DNA of 64,000 nucleotides, from the NCBI GenBank assembly GCA_002394385.1, contig DGTS01000011.1:141884-205883 (forward strand), given 5' to 3'. The translations under genes were made by a program, and so were the position numbers. The notes under the pieces were generated by a model, which saw only the letters and a program-made list of their open reading frames with translations, ran no database searches and was not told where the DNA came from. The stretch comes from Prevotella sp. UBA4330 (GTDB lineage: Bacteria > Bacteroidota > Bacteroidia > Bacteroidales > Bacteroidaceae). Shown here one piece after another: positions 15,506-24,165 of this stretch. The first letter of the stretch is position 1; every line of letters starts with the position of its first letter.

Positions 15506-16207
15506 TTAAGCCTCTGCTTCCGGTGTTATCAGTTTATATCCCTTGCCGTGAATATTGATGATTTCTATCTGGTCGTCGTCCTTGAGATGCTTGCGCAGTT
15601 TTGTGATGTAAACATCCATAGAACGAGCGTTGAAGTAGTTGTCGTCAATCCAGATAGTCTTCAGAGCGAAGTCGCGCTGCAGTATCTCGTTGGCGTGGCT
15701 GCACAGAAGTGCCAGCAGTTCGTTCTCCTTCGTTGTCAGTTTTGTCTGCTTGTCACCGATGGTGAGCAGTTGTTTCTGTGTGTCGAAGAGGAAGCGTCCT
15801 ATCTGATACTGAGTACTCTCCTTGGTCTTCTTTCCACGAACACGGCGCAGGATAGCCTCGATGCGCAGCACCAGTTCCTCCATTGAGAATGGCTTTGTGA
15901 TATAGTCGTCGGCTCCTATCTTGAAGCCCTCAAGTATATCTTCCTTCAATGTCTTGGCTGTCAGGAAGATGATAGGTATTTCGGCATTTGCCTGACGTAT
16001 GTCCTGTGCCAGTGCGAAGCCGTCTTTCTTTGGCATCATCACGTCGAGCACAGCGATATCGAACTTGCTCTTAAGAAAGGCTTTGTAGCCAGCCTCACCG
16101 TCAGTGCACAACTCTGCATTGAAGCCTTTAGCCTGCAGATACTCACGAAGCAACATTCCGAGGTTCTCATCGTCCTCGCAAAGCAAGATTTTCAGTTGTT
16201 CTTCCAT
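15506..16207 (-). CDS. rprY: OmpR/PhoB-family response regulator RprY
   Basis: 233 residues: a receiver domain with acidic pocket E11/D12, phospho-acceptor D55 (VLDVMMPKKDG), T83 and K105, followed by a winged-helix DNA-binding domain (about 130-228, ending IINIHGKGYKLI). It closely fits RprY, the regulator described in Bacteroides fragilis and essential or nearly so in relatives. It follows its kinase gene by 95 nt on the same strand. Target genes cannot be told from the window. Confidence 0.9.
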   Translation of the reverse strand: MEEQLKILLCEDDENLGMLLREYLQAKGFNAELCTDGEAGYKAFLKSKFDIAVLDVMMPKKDGFALAQDIRQANAEIPIIFLTAKTLKEDILEGFKIGADDYITKPFSMEELVLRIEAILRRVRGKKTKESTQYQIGRFLFDTQKQLLTIGDKQTKLTTKENELLALLCSHANEILQRDFALKTIWIDDNYFNARSMDVYITKLRKHLKDDDQIEIINIHGKGYKLITPEAEA

Positions 16208-16302
16208 AATCCTTTTGTTTTATTATGCCCCTCTCGGCATGTCCACCGTGTGGACAGAGACTTACAAGGAGCGTGGTTAATACTTATTTATATGTTCTAT
16301 GT

Positions 16303-17850
16303 TTATGATATTTCAGGCAGTGCGATGGTGAACTTTGTACCCTTTCCGTAGGTGCTCTCCACCTTTATCTCGCCCTTGTGCAGGTCAACTATTTTCTTGA
16401 CGTATGCCAGGCCAAGGCCAAAGCCCTTCACGTTATGCACGTTTCCGGTATGCACTCGATAGAACTTCTCAAACACCTTCTTCAGGTTCTCTTTCTTGAT
16501 GCCTATGCCGTTGTCCTTTATCGAGAGCATCAGTTTGCCATCGGCGTTCCATGTGTGCACCTCAAGGATCAGCGGTCCTTCCTCCTTCTTATACTTCACG
16601 GCATTGTCCATGAGGTTGTGAATGACGTTCGAGAAGTGTATCTCGTCAACGTATATCTTTGAGTTCTCTGCCTCGATGAGGGTGTTTATGCGGCCACCGG
16701 TATGCTCCACGCGCAGCGAGAAGGAGTTTGCAATGTTCTCAACCATCTCGTTCAGGTCGAGTTCTTTCTTCTTGAAGATTGCCGTCTTGTCGTCGAACAT
16801 CGACATTTGCAGCACCTTCTCCACGAGGAACCTTAGTCGTTTCGACTCGTCGTTCACCACTCCGCTGAGGTGCTTCATCATTGCCGGGCTCTTCGTCACC
16901 GCCTCGTCGTTCATCATCTGCGCCGCAAGCGAGATGCTCGAGATAGGCGTCTTCAGTTCGTGCGTCATGTTGTTGATAAAGTCGTTCTTTATCTCGGTGA
17001 GCCGTTTCTGGCGGAATATCACAGCAATGGTGAATATAAATGTCAACAGCAGCACCACTGTGAACACTATCGAGGGTATCATGAAGCGCACAGAGGAGAA
17101 GATGTAACTGTTCATCGTTGGGAAATGTATCTTCACCACGCCCGACTTCTGCTGCGGGTCGTTCTGAAACAGGTCCTGTATGTAGGTGTATTCCTCGCCC
17201 TCTTCGGTGTAGTCGGGACAGCGGTAAACCTCTTGCCCGTCCTGGGTGGATACCGTGAAATGATACGGAATATTGATGCCGTTGTTCGTCAGTTCCACCT
17301 TTATGTCCTTGTCGAGCATATTGAAGTTAACTCTCTCGCGCAGAGGCTTTTCCGATGCGGTATAAAGTATGCTATAAACCACCTCGTCGAGCAATGCCTT
17401 CTGATATACATAGCGGTTCTTCACTATCTCCTTCATCGACTTCGAAGCCTCCGACAAAGCGTTCTTGTCGTTGCGAAGTATCAGACCTTTGGGCATCTGT
17501 CCAGGCTTCATGTTTACCGACTTCAACTGGAATGAAGAGTAGGTTGCACCGTACTGCGCTGCCGAGCCCAACTGATGTGACGCCTGGTTGCTGTCTGCCG
17601 TCTGTCCGCTCACCGAGTCTTTTCTTGCCGTGCGTCGCCCTGCACGGTTAACATCTTTCTCCAGATAGCGCAGTGTCTCGTTCAGTTCGAGGTGGCGCGA
17701 TGCCTGATAAAGCGAGCGTTTGACCGACTCGTCGAACTGCTCCTTCTTCATTTTCACCATCTCTTCTATATAACCGAGTTGCAAGAAGAGCAAAGCCAAG
17801 AAACTAAGCCCCATCACAATCGCTATCGTCCATATTGTTCTTTTCTTCAT
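16303..17850 (-). CDS. rprX: Two-component sensor histidine kinase RprX
   Basis: 515 residues: transmembrane helix 1 (about 5-27), a periplasmic sensor region of some 225 residues, transmembrane helix 2 (about 256-279), the phospho-acceptor box NNMTHELKTPISS with H297, and an ATPase domain with N box NVIHNLMDNAVKY and G boxes DNGIGIKK and GFGLGLAYV. There is no HAMP domain between helix 2 and the H box. Length and order match RprX of Bacteroides. It is transcribed first, ahead of rprY. A TATTTTTG box lies 48 nt upstream. Confidence 0.9.
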   Translation of the reverse strand: MKKRTIWTIAIVMGLSFLALLFLQLGYIEEMVKMKKEQFDESVKRSLYQASRHLELNETLRYLEKDVNRAGRRTARKDSVSGQTADSNQASHQLGSAAQYGATYSSFQLKSVNMKPGQMPKGLILRNDKNALSEASKSMKEIVKNRYVYQKALLDEVVYSILYTASEKPLRERVNFNMLDKDIKVELTNNGINIPYHFTVSTQDGQEVYRCPDYTEEGEEYTYIQDLFQNDPQQKSGVVKIHFPTMNSYIFSSVRFMIPSIVFTVVLLLTFIFTIAVIFRQKRLTEIKNDFINNMTHELKTPISSISLAAQMMNDEAVTKSPAMMKHLSGVVNDESKRLRFLVEKVLQMSMFDDKTAIFKKKELDLNEMVENIANSFSLRVEHTGGRINTLIEAENSKIYVDEIHFSNVIHNLMDNAVKYKKEEGPLILEVHTWNADGKLMLSIKDNGIGIKKENLKKVFEKFYRVHTGNVHNVKGFGLGLAYVKKIVDLHKGEIKVESTYGKGTKFTIALPEIS

Positions 17851-17897
17851 ATCGCGGTGCGTCTCACATGGAGGCGCTGAGTTTTCGTTTACATCTG

Positions 17898-17905
17898 CAA
17901 AAATA
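17898..17905 (-). promoter_or_regulatory. -7 box of rprX promoter
   Basis: TATTTTTG on the minus strand followed by CAGATG. No TTTG at the expected spacing. Confidence 0.5.
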
Positions 17906-18088
17906 ACATCTTTCCTATTTCTATGTACTTTTTAAGTTAATTATTTTGGTTAACTTTAATTTAATTAACCTATATTCTAACTTATATTTAATAATATTGA
18001 ATTATAAATTGCTTTATTCGTAACAAAGCATAGTTTGAATATTAACTATCTGAGCTGTGTTTAACTTAAAATTTCACAAGTAATAGGT

Positions 18089-18120
18089 ATTGCTTGTTGA
18101 TTGCAATAAAAGTAACTTTG
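18089..18120 (+). promoter_or_regulatory. Promoter of the methyltransferase gene
   Basis: ATTG (18089-18092), 20 nt, TAACTTTG (18113-18120) followed by CATCG. One mismatch in the upstream element. Confidence 0.65.
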
Positions 18121-18175
18121 CATCGCAAAAGGCATATATTATATGTAGTATTATTTTAAACAAAAAGAATGTAGC

Positions 18176-18802
18176 ATGAATGTACTGAAGAAAGTGTTCA
18201 ACAACGCCCGCAAACCACAGGGCGTTATTGGCAGAATCATGGTGGCAGGGATGAATGGCAATGCCCACGCGATGCTTGCGAAGTGGGCTTTGTCGAGTGT
18301 GACTATCAATGACGACAGCCGTGTCCTTGACATCGGCTGCGGAGGTGGAGGCAACATTGCGCGACTGCTGCAACTGTGTCCCAACGGATTTGTGGCGGGA
18401 ATAGACTACTCGCCAGTGTCGGTGAAGAAATCTATCGAGGTGAACGCCGCTGCCATCGCACGGAAAAGGTGCGATGTGAAGGAAGGAAACGTTGCGTCAC
18501 TACCCTATGGCGACGAGGAGTTCGACCTCGTCACTGCCTTCGAGACAGTTTATTTCTGGCCGACGATAGAAGACTCGTTCCGACAGGTGTTGCGGGTGCT
18601 GAAGCCTGGAGGCAGGTTCGTAATCGTTAATGAGGCTGACGGCGAGGAGAAAGGAATAAAATGGGACAAGGTGGTTGACGGCATGCACACCTACAACTCT
18701 GCCGAACTGCAAGAGCATCTCACGAACGCCGGATTCGCCGATACCGACATTCTGCATGACCAGAAAAAGCACCGATTGTGCATGACGGCATACAAGAAGT
18801 GA
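18176..18802 (+). CDS. SAM-dependent class I methyltransferase
   Basis: 208 residues with a Rossmann-type methyltransferase core: motif I VLDIGCGGGGNIARL (about 43-57), the acidic end of strand 2 in GIDYSP, motif IV FDLVTAFETVYFWP and LRVLKPGGRFVIVNE. This is the methyltransferase-11 type, which acts on small molecules such as quinone precursors or lipids; the substrate cannot be told. Own promoter, and a hairpin after the stop separates it from the TonB receptor gene. Confidence 0.85.
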   Translation: MNVLKKVFNNARKPQGVIGRIMVAGMNGNAHAMLAKWALSSVTINDDSRVLDIGCGGGGNIARLLQLCPNGFVAGIDYSPVSVKKSIEVNAAAIARKRCDVKEGNVASLPYGDEEFDLVTAFETVYFWPTIEDSFRQVLRVLKPGGRFVIVNEADGEEKGIKWDKVVDGMHTYNSAELQEHLTNAGFADTDILHDQKKHRLCMTAYKK

Positions 18803-18839
18803 CCCGCATTTATCGTTAATAATGTAAAAATGGTAATTT

Positions 18840-18873
18840 AATCCGTAGTTTTTATAAATAAGAACTGCGGATT
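18840..18873 (+). terminator. Hairpin after the methyltransferase gene
   Basis: AATCCGTAGTT (18840-18850) pairs with AACTGCGGATT (18863-18873), one G-U pair, 12-nt loop, followed by TCTTCGTATTTTT. It overlaps the start of the promoter for the next gene. Confidence 0.6.
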
Positions 18874-18879
18874 TCTTCG

Positions 18880-18887
18880 TATTTTTG
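18880..18887 (+). promoter_or_regulatory. -7 box of the TonB receptor-DUF362 operon
   Basis: TATTTTTG followed by CAACC, 34 nt ahead of the ATG at 18922. The upstream element is poor. Confidence 0.55.
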
Positions 18888-18921
18888 CAACCACTATCGG
18901 AAACAATAACTACGGAAAAAA

Positions 18922-20787
18922 ATGAGAAAGACTTTCCTTACTATTGCAATGGCATGCTGCGGGATTGCCGCCCACGCGCAATTGGCAGACACCACGGCTG
19001 TAGCATTAGACAATGTCGTGGTGACAGGAACGCGCAATGCCACCGACGTGAGGCATCTGCCAATGACTATTTCTGTTGTCGGACGCGATAAACTCACAGA
19101 GAACCAGCGCATCAACGTGCTGCCCACGCTGGCAGAACAGGTGCCTGGCCTCTTTGTCACATCACGCTCGATGATGGGATATGGTGTCAGCGGCGGTGCT
19201 GCAGGCGGCATAAACCTGCGCGGTGTGGCATCGGGATCAGGACAACTGCTGGTGCTCATCGACGGGCATCCACAATATCAAGGACTCTTCGGACATTCCA
19301 TCTCCGACAGTTATCAGTCGTTGATGGCAGAGCGCGTCGAGGTGTTGCGCGGTCCTGCATCGGTGCTTTACGGCTCAAATGCCCTCGGCGGTGTCATCAA
19401 CATCGTGACACGAGGGATGAAACGCGACGGAGTGCACACACACATCAACCTCGGAGCCGGCTCGTGGGGAACATTCCAGACAGAAGCAAGCAACCAGGTG
19501 AGAAGCGGCAAGTTCTCTTCTACCGTTGCCGCACAGTACAGCCGCACCGACAACCACCGTCCGCGCATGGGATTCGAGCAGTATGGCGGATATATTAAAC
19601 TGGGTTATGACATCAACGACCACTGGAATGTTTTCGCCGATGCCGACATCACCCACTTCAACTCTTCTTACCCAGGACCTGTGACGACTCCGAAATATGA
19701 GGCCGACCAGTGGATTACGCGCGGTGTGGTGACGGCTGCTGTCGAGAACCATTACGCACGAACAAGCGGACGACTGAGCGTATATCACAACTTCGGCCGC
19801 CACAAGGTAAACGACGGATATGATGAGGGCAAGTCGCCGCAGAAGAGTCTTTTCCGCTCTAACGATGCCCTGACAGGCATCTCATGGTACCAAAGCGTGA
19901 ACCTCTTCGAGGGCAACCGCATCACAGCAGGTGTTGACTATCAGCACATCTATGGCCGCGCATACTACACCAGCCGTGAGACGGGCGAGGAAACACCGCC
20001 CTCCCCCTCCACCACTCGTCAGCATCTGAACGAGATTGCCGGATATGTTGACTTCCGTCAGGACATCCTGCCGTGGCTCACTATTGACGCAGGACTGCGA
20101 CTCGACCACCACTCCGTTGCCGGAACAGAATGGATTCCGCAGGGAGGTCTCGTAGTGCGCCCCGTCAGCAACGGCGAACTGAAGGCAATGGTGAGCAAGG
20201 GATTCCGCAATCCAACGATGAAGGACATGTTCCTCTATAAACCAGCCAACGAGGAACTGGAGCCTGAGCGCATGATGAGTTACGAGTTGTCGTGGAAACA
20301 TAGGGTGCTCGACAGTCGCCTAACATACGGCATCAACCTTTTCCTCATCAAGGCAGACAACATCATACAGACGGTGGCGATGAAGAACATCAACACCGGG
20401 AAACTGCTGAACAAGGGAATAGAGGCAGAACTGTCATACCGCATCAACAACAACTGGAGCGTGAACACCAACCACAGTTATCTGCACATGAACAACCCCG
20501 TGGTGGCAGCGCCTCAATATAAGGGATATCTCGGAATCAACTGGAACTGCTGCAAGTGGTCGGCAACGGCAGGACTGCAGCAGATATGCGGTCTTTACAC
20601 CGCCGTGGGCGATAACGAGACAAAAGAGACATTTACTCTGCTCAATGCCACTGTGGGCTATCAGATGCTGAAATGCCTCGGCCTTTGGGTTAAAGGCGAG
20701 AACCTTCTGGCACAGAAGTACGAGGTCATCAAAGGCTATCCCATGCCTCGCGCCACATTCATGGCAGGCGTAAACATCACATTATAG
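18922..20787 (+). CDS. TonB-dependent outer-membrane receptor
   Basis: 621 residues: signal peptide (MRKTFLTIAMACCGIAAHA), plug domain with ALDNVVVTGTRNATD, INLRGVASGSGQLLVLIDG and the VEVLRGPASVLYGSNALGGVI signature, then a 22-strand barrel ending MAGVNITL. It has no SusC-type N-terminal carboxypeptidase-like domain and no SusD partner, so it resembles siderophore, cobalamin or small-ligand receptors more than glycan ones. It is followed after 42 nt by an exported DUF362 protein in the same orientation, which suggests a joint role. No cobalamin riboswitch was seen in the 120 nt upstream. Ligand unknown. Confidence 0.9.
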   Translation: MRKTFLTIAMACCGIAAHAQLADTTAVALDNVVVTGTRNATDVRHLPMTISVVGRDKLTENQRINVLPTLAEQVPGLFVTSRSMMGYGVSGGAAGGINLRGVASGSGQLLVLIDGHPQYQGLFGHSISDSYQSLMAERVEVLRGPASVLYGSNALGGVINIVTRGMKRDGVHTHINLGAGSWGTFQTEASNQVRSGKFSSTVAAQYSRTDNHRPRMGFEQYGGYIKLGYDINDHWNVFADADITHFNSSYPGPVTTPKYEADQWITRGVVTAAVENHYARTSGRLSVYHNFGRHKVNDGYDEGKSPQKSLFRSNDALTGISWYQSVNLFEGNRITAGVDYQHIYGRAYYTSRETGEETPPSPSTTRQHLNEIAGYVDFRQDILPWLTIDAGLRLDHHSVAGTEWIPQGGLVVRPVSNGELKAMVSKGFRNPTMKDMFLYKPANEELEPERMMSYELSWKHRVLDSRLTYGINLFLIKADNIIQTVAMKNINTGKLLNKGIEAELSYRINNNWSVNTNHSYLHMNNPVVAAPQYKGYLGINWNCCKWSATAGLQQICGLYTAVGDNETKETFTLLNATVGYQMLKCLGLWVKGENLLAQKYEVIKGYPMPRATFMAGVNITL

Positions 20788-20829
20788 TGCAACTTTAAAG
20801 AATTCTAAACAATAAGAACCAATGGAGTT

Positions 20830-21759
20830 ATGAAGAAGTTATTATCATTAATCGCTGTTGTGCTGATTAGTATCGGCGCACAAGCACAGAGCAAAGTCTA
20901 TTTCATCAAGGAAATCTCGCCTGAATCGCTCGTGAAAATCTACAAGGCGCTGGGCGTAGAGGCAAAAGGAAGAGTGGCAGTGAAGATAAGCACTGGCGAG
21001 GGAGGCAACCCTCATTATCTCAAGCCAACGCTGATAAGAAACCTCGTGGAGGAGGTGAACGGCACCATCGTGGAGTGCTGCACCGCATACGGCGGCACGC
21101 GACAGGACAAGGGGAAACACTGGGAGACAATTCATGAGCACGGTTTCGACAGCATTTTCGCCGTTGACATCATGGACGAGTACGACCAGATACGCATTCC
21201 TATCAAGGACAAGAAGCACCTGAAGTATGACATCGTGGGCGGTCATCTTGCCAACTACGACTACATGATAAACCTCGCCCACTTCAAAGGTCACGCCATG
21301 GGCGGTTTCGGCGGTGTGCTGAAGAACGCCAGCATCGGTGTGGCAAGCACAGCAGGCAAATGGTATATCCACTCCGCAGGTCAGTCATACGAGAGATGGA
21401 CTCCCGCAAAGCAAGACGACTTCCTCGAGTCGATGGCTGCCGCAGCACAGGCAGTGCACGACTACATGCAGGGACGTGTGATTTACATCGACGTTATGAA
21501 CAACATGAGTGTTGACTGCGACTGCGACGGCCACCCCGCAAAGCCCGAACTTCAGGACATGGGAATCCTTGCAAGCCTCGACCCTGTGGCTCTCGACCAG
21601 GCATGTCTCGACAAGGTGTTCAACTATAACGGCAAGCCAGGCGACGACAATAAGCCTCTCATTGCTCGCATCAACCGCCAGCATGGCACCTACATCACCG
21701 ACTATGCCGAGCAGATTGGGCTGGGCAGCAAGAAATATGAGATAATAGAGATTAAGTAA
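20830..21759 (+). CDS. Exported DUF362 protein
   Basis: 309 residues: signal peptide (cleaved near AQA, 20), then a full DUF362 domain with GGNPHYLKP, NLAHFKGHAMGGFGG, and VDCDCDGHPAKP followed by SLDPVALDQACLD. DUF362 proteins often carry 4Fe-4S ferredoxin domains; this one has none, only the three cysteines in or near the DCDCD segment and CLD. The biochemical function of the family is not established. It is exported and probably co-transcribed with the TonB receptor upstream, hinting at handling of a metal or cofactor taken up by that receptor (inference). Confidence 0.85.
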   Translation: MKKLLSLIAVVLISIGAQAQSKVYFIKEISPESLVKIYKALGVEAKGRVAVKISTGEGGNPHYLKPTLIRNLVEEVNGTIVECCTAYGGTRQDKGKHWETIHEHGFDSIFAVDIMDEYDQIRIPIKDKKHLKYDIVGGHLANYDYMINLAHFKGHAMGGFGGVLKNASIGVASTAGKWYIHSAGQSYERWTPAKQDDFLESMAAAAQAVHDYMQGRVIYIDVMNNMSVDCDCDGHPAKPELQDMGILASLDPVALDQACLDKVFNYNGKPGDDNKPLIARINRQHGTYITDYAEQIGLGSKKYEIIEIK

Positions 21760-21796
21760 GGTTTCCGACAAGATCTTATCTCATTACAAACAAAAA

Positions 21797-21823
21797 AATC
21801 CCCGTTCGATGTGAACGGGGATT
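21797..21823. terminator. Bidirectional terminator between the DUF362 gene and fusA2
   Basis: AATCCCCGTTC, 5-nt loop, GAACGGGGATT, flanked by A7 on the left and T6 on the right. It can end transcription from both sides. Confidence 0.92.
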
Positions 21824-21840
21824 TTTTGTTGTATAGAATA

Positions 21841-24000
21841 TTATTCTTCTTCTGCTGCTTCTGCCTCGTGCTGCTTGATGAGTTCGTTCTGAATGTCTGT
21901 CGGAACGAGTTCGTAACTTGCAAACTTGGTAGAGAACGAAGCACGTCCACCAGTGAGAGAACTCAGTGCTATAGAGTAGTTTGAGAGTTCCTTCAAAGGA
22001 ATCTTGGCAGAGAGTTTCTGATAACCAGCCTCGCTGTCCATACCCATGATGAGGGCGCGGCGTCCCTGCAGGTCGCTCATCACATCGCCCATATAGTCGG
22101 CAGGAACGAATACCTCGAGGTCGTAGATAGGCTCCAGAATCTTCGGACCAGCGTTCTTGAATGCCTCGGCAAATGCCTGGCGTGCGGCGAGCATGAACGA
22201 AAGTTCGTTAGAGTCAACCGGGTGCATCTTACCGTCGTAAACAACAACGCGAACGTCGCGGGCATAAGAACCGGTGAGCGGTCCCTGCTCCATACGTGCC
22301 ATGATACCCTTGAGGATGGCAGGCATGAAACGTGCGTCGATGGCACCACCTACAACAGAGTTGAGGAACACGAGTTTTCCACCCCACTCGAGGTCGATTT
22401 CCTCCTTGTTCTTGATGTTCATGCGATACTCCTGACCACCGAACTTGTAAACTGTCGGGTCGGGCATGCCCTCTGCATAAGGCTCAACGATGAGGTGCAC
22501 CTCACCGAACTGTCCCGCACCACCCGACTGCTTCTTGTGACGGTAGTCGGCACGTGCAGCCTTAGTGATGGTCTCACGGTAAGGAATCTTCGGCTCCTCG
22601 AACTTTATCTGTATCTTCTCGTTGTTCTCCATACGCCACTTCAGCGTGCGCAGGTGGAACTCACCCTGACCGTGAACGATGATTTGCTTGAGTTCCTTCG
22701 ACTGCTCTACAACCCATGTCGGGTCTTCCTGACGCATTCTGGTCAGTGCAGCCATCATCTTCTCTGTCTCGCTCTCGTTGACAGCCTTCACGGCACGCGA
22801 ATACTTCGAGTTAGGATATTTGATGAAGTCGAAGCGATACTCCAGATCTTTGTCATTCAGGGTGTTGCCTGTCTTCACGTCCTTCAGTTTCACTGTACAA
22901 CCGATGTCGCCGGCGCAAAGTTCGTCAACTGGCTGACGGTTAGCACCTGCACAAACATAGATGCTTGCTATGCGCTCCTTAGAGCCGCGGTCGGCGTTGG
23001 CAAGGTCGGCACCAGCCTTCAGCGTACCGCTCATCACCTTGAAGTAAGAAACCTCACCGATGTGTGGCTCCATACCGGTCTTGAAGAAGTAGATTGAGGT
23101 GGGAGCAGCGCTGTCAGCAGCCACTTCCTCGCCGCGTGTGTTATGAATCTTCGGCATTTCGCTTACGAAAGGAACAACGTTGCCGAGGAACTCCATCAGT
23201 CGGCGAACACCCATCGAGCGACCGCCACAAACGCAGAACACTGGGAAAATGCTGCGTGTAACAAGTCCCTTGCGGATACCCTCGCGCATTTCGTCCTCGG
23301 TGAGCGACTCTGTCTCAAAGAACTTGTCCATCAGAGCCTCGTCGTTCTCTGCGGCAGCCTCAACGAGTGCTGCGTGCAACTCCTTGGCCTTGTCCATCTC
23401 CTCTGCCGGGATTTCCTCGATGATAGGAGCACCGCCCTCGGGCTTCCATGAGTATTTCTTCATCAGCAGCACGTCAATGAGCGAGTTGAAGCCAGGACCT
23501 GTAGCGATAGGATACTGCACCTGAACGCACTTAGGACCATAGATTTCCTTCATCTGCGTCATCACTGAGTCGAAGTCGCAGTTCTCGCGGTCGAGTTGGT
23601 TTACGAGGAAGATTACTGGTTTCTTTAGTTTTTCTGTATAGCGGAAGATGTTCTGTGTTCCAACCTCAGGACCATACTGTCCGTTGATGAGCACCAGTGC
23701 CTGGTCGGTAACGTTCAGAGCGGTGATTGCTCCACCCACAAAGTCGTCGCTTCCAGGACAGTCGATGATGTTCAGTTTCTTGTTGTTCCACTCCACATTG
23801 AACACCGTTGAGAATACGCTGTAGCCGTATTCCTGCTCCACTGGGAAGTAATCGCTCACCGTGTTCTTGGCCTCTACTGAGCCACGGCGCTTGATTACAC
23901 CGCTTTCGAATAACATACTCTCGGCAAGTGTGGTCTTGCCGCTACCCGCACTGCCAAGCAGCGCAATGTTCTTGATTTCGTTAGTTTGATATACTCTCAT
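21841..24000 (-). CDS. fusA2: Elongation factor G paralog (EF-G2) with altered GTPase site
   Basis: 719 residues with all five EF-G domains. The P-loop is intact (GSAGSGKT, 16-23), but switch I reads EYGYSV instead of ERGITI. Switch II reads DCPGSDD (80-86) instead of DTPGHVD, so the catalytic histidine is a serine (S84). The NKxD motif reads NQLD (134-137). These changes fit the EF-G2 group of Bacteroides, reported for B. thetaiotaomicron to support translocation without GTP hydrolysis and to help growth under carbon limitation. I therefore infer a slow, energy-saving translocase, not the main EF-G. It ends in an acidic HEAEAAEEE. Confidence 0.9.
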   Translation of the reverse strand: MRVYQTNEIKNIALLGSAGSGKTTLAESMLFESGVIKRRGSVEAKNTVSDYFPVEQEYGYSVFSTVFNVEWNNKKLNIIDCPGSDDFVGGAITALNVTDQALVLINGQYGPEVGTQNIFRYTEKLKKPVIFLVNQLDRENCDFDSVMTQMKEIYGPKCVQVQYPIATGPGFNSLIDVLLMKKYSWKPEGGAPIIEEIPAEEMDKAKELHAALVEAAAENDEALMDKFFETESLTEDEMREGIRKGLVTRSIFPVFCVCGGRSMGVRRLMEFLGNVVPFVSEMPKIHNTRGEEVAADSAAPTSIYFFKTGMEPHIGEVSYFKVMSGTLKAGADLANADRGSKERIASIYVCAGANRQPVDELCAGDIGCTVKLKDVKTGNTLNDKDLEYRFDFIKYPNSKYSRAVKAVNESETEKMMAALTRMRQEDPTWVVEQSKELKQIIVHGQGEFHLRTLKWRMENNEKIQIKFEEPKIPYRETITKAARADYRHKKQSGGAGQFGEVHLIVEPYAEGMPDPTVYKFGGQEYRMNIKNKEEIDLEWGGKLVFLNSVVGGAIDARFMPAILKGIMARMEQGPLTGSYARDVRVVVYDGKMHPVDSNELSFMLAARQAFAEAFKNAGPKILEPIYDLEVFVPADYMGDVMSDLQGRRALIMGMDSEAGYQKLSAKIPLKELSNYSIALSSLTGGRASFSTKFASYELVPTDIQNELIKQHEAEAAEEE

Positions 24001-24165
24001 ATCGGTAAGATTTAGGTTTAATATTAGACTTCTTTTCTTTAGTGGGGGATAAAGTTAGTGATTTTAATTAATAAATAAGAACTAAGAATTAAGAAAAGAA
24101 AAATGTTTAACGTTATTTTACATTACAAAGATAATTCTTTGCCATGGTTTAACGTTTTAGAATAG

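Larger units (their letters stand above)
17851..18175. other. AT-rich divergent promoter region between rprX and the methyltransferase gene
   Basis: No gene. It holds the rprX -7 box (17898-17905, minus) and the methyltransferase promoter (18089-18120, plus). The middle (17930-18060) is almost all A and T with no clear repeat or operator. Confidence 0.6.

Noticed and set aside
18803..18921. Cobalamin riboswitch ahead of the TonB receptor
   Set aside because: The gap is only 119 nt and holds a terminator-like hairpin and promoter; no B12-box-like sequence was recognised.
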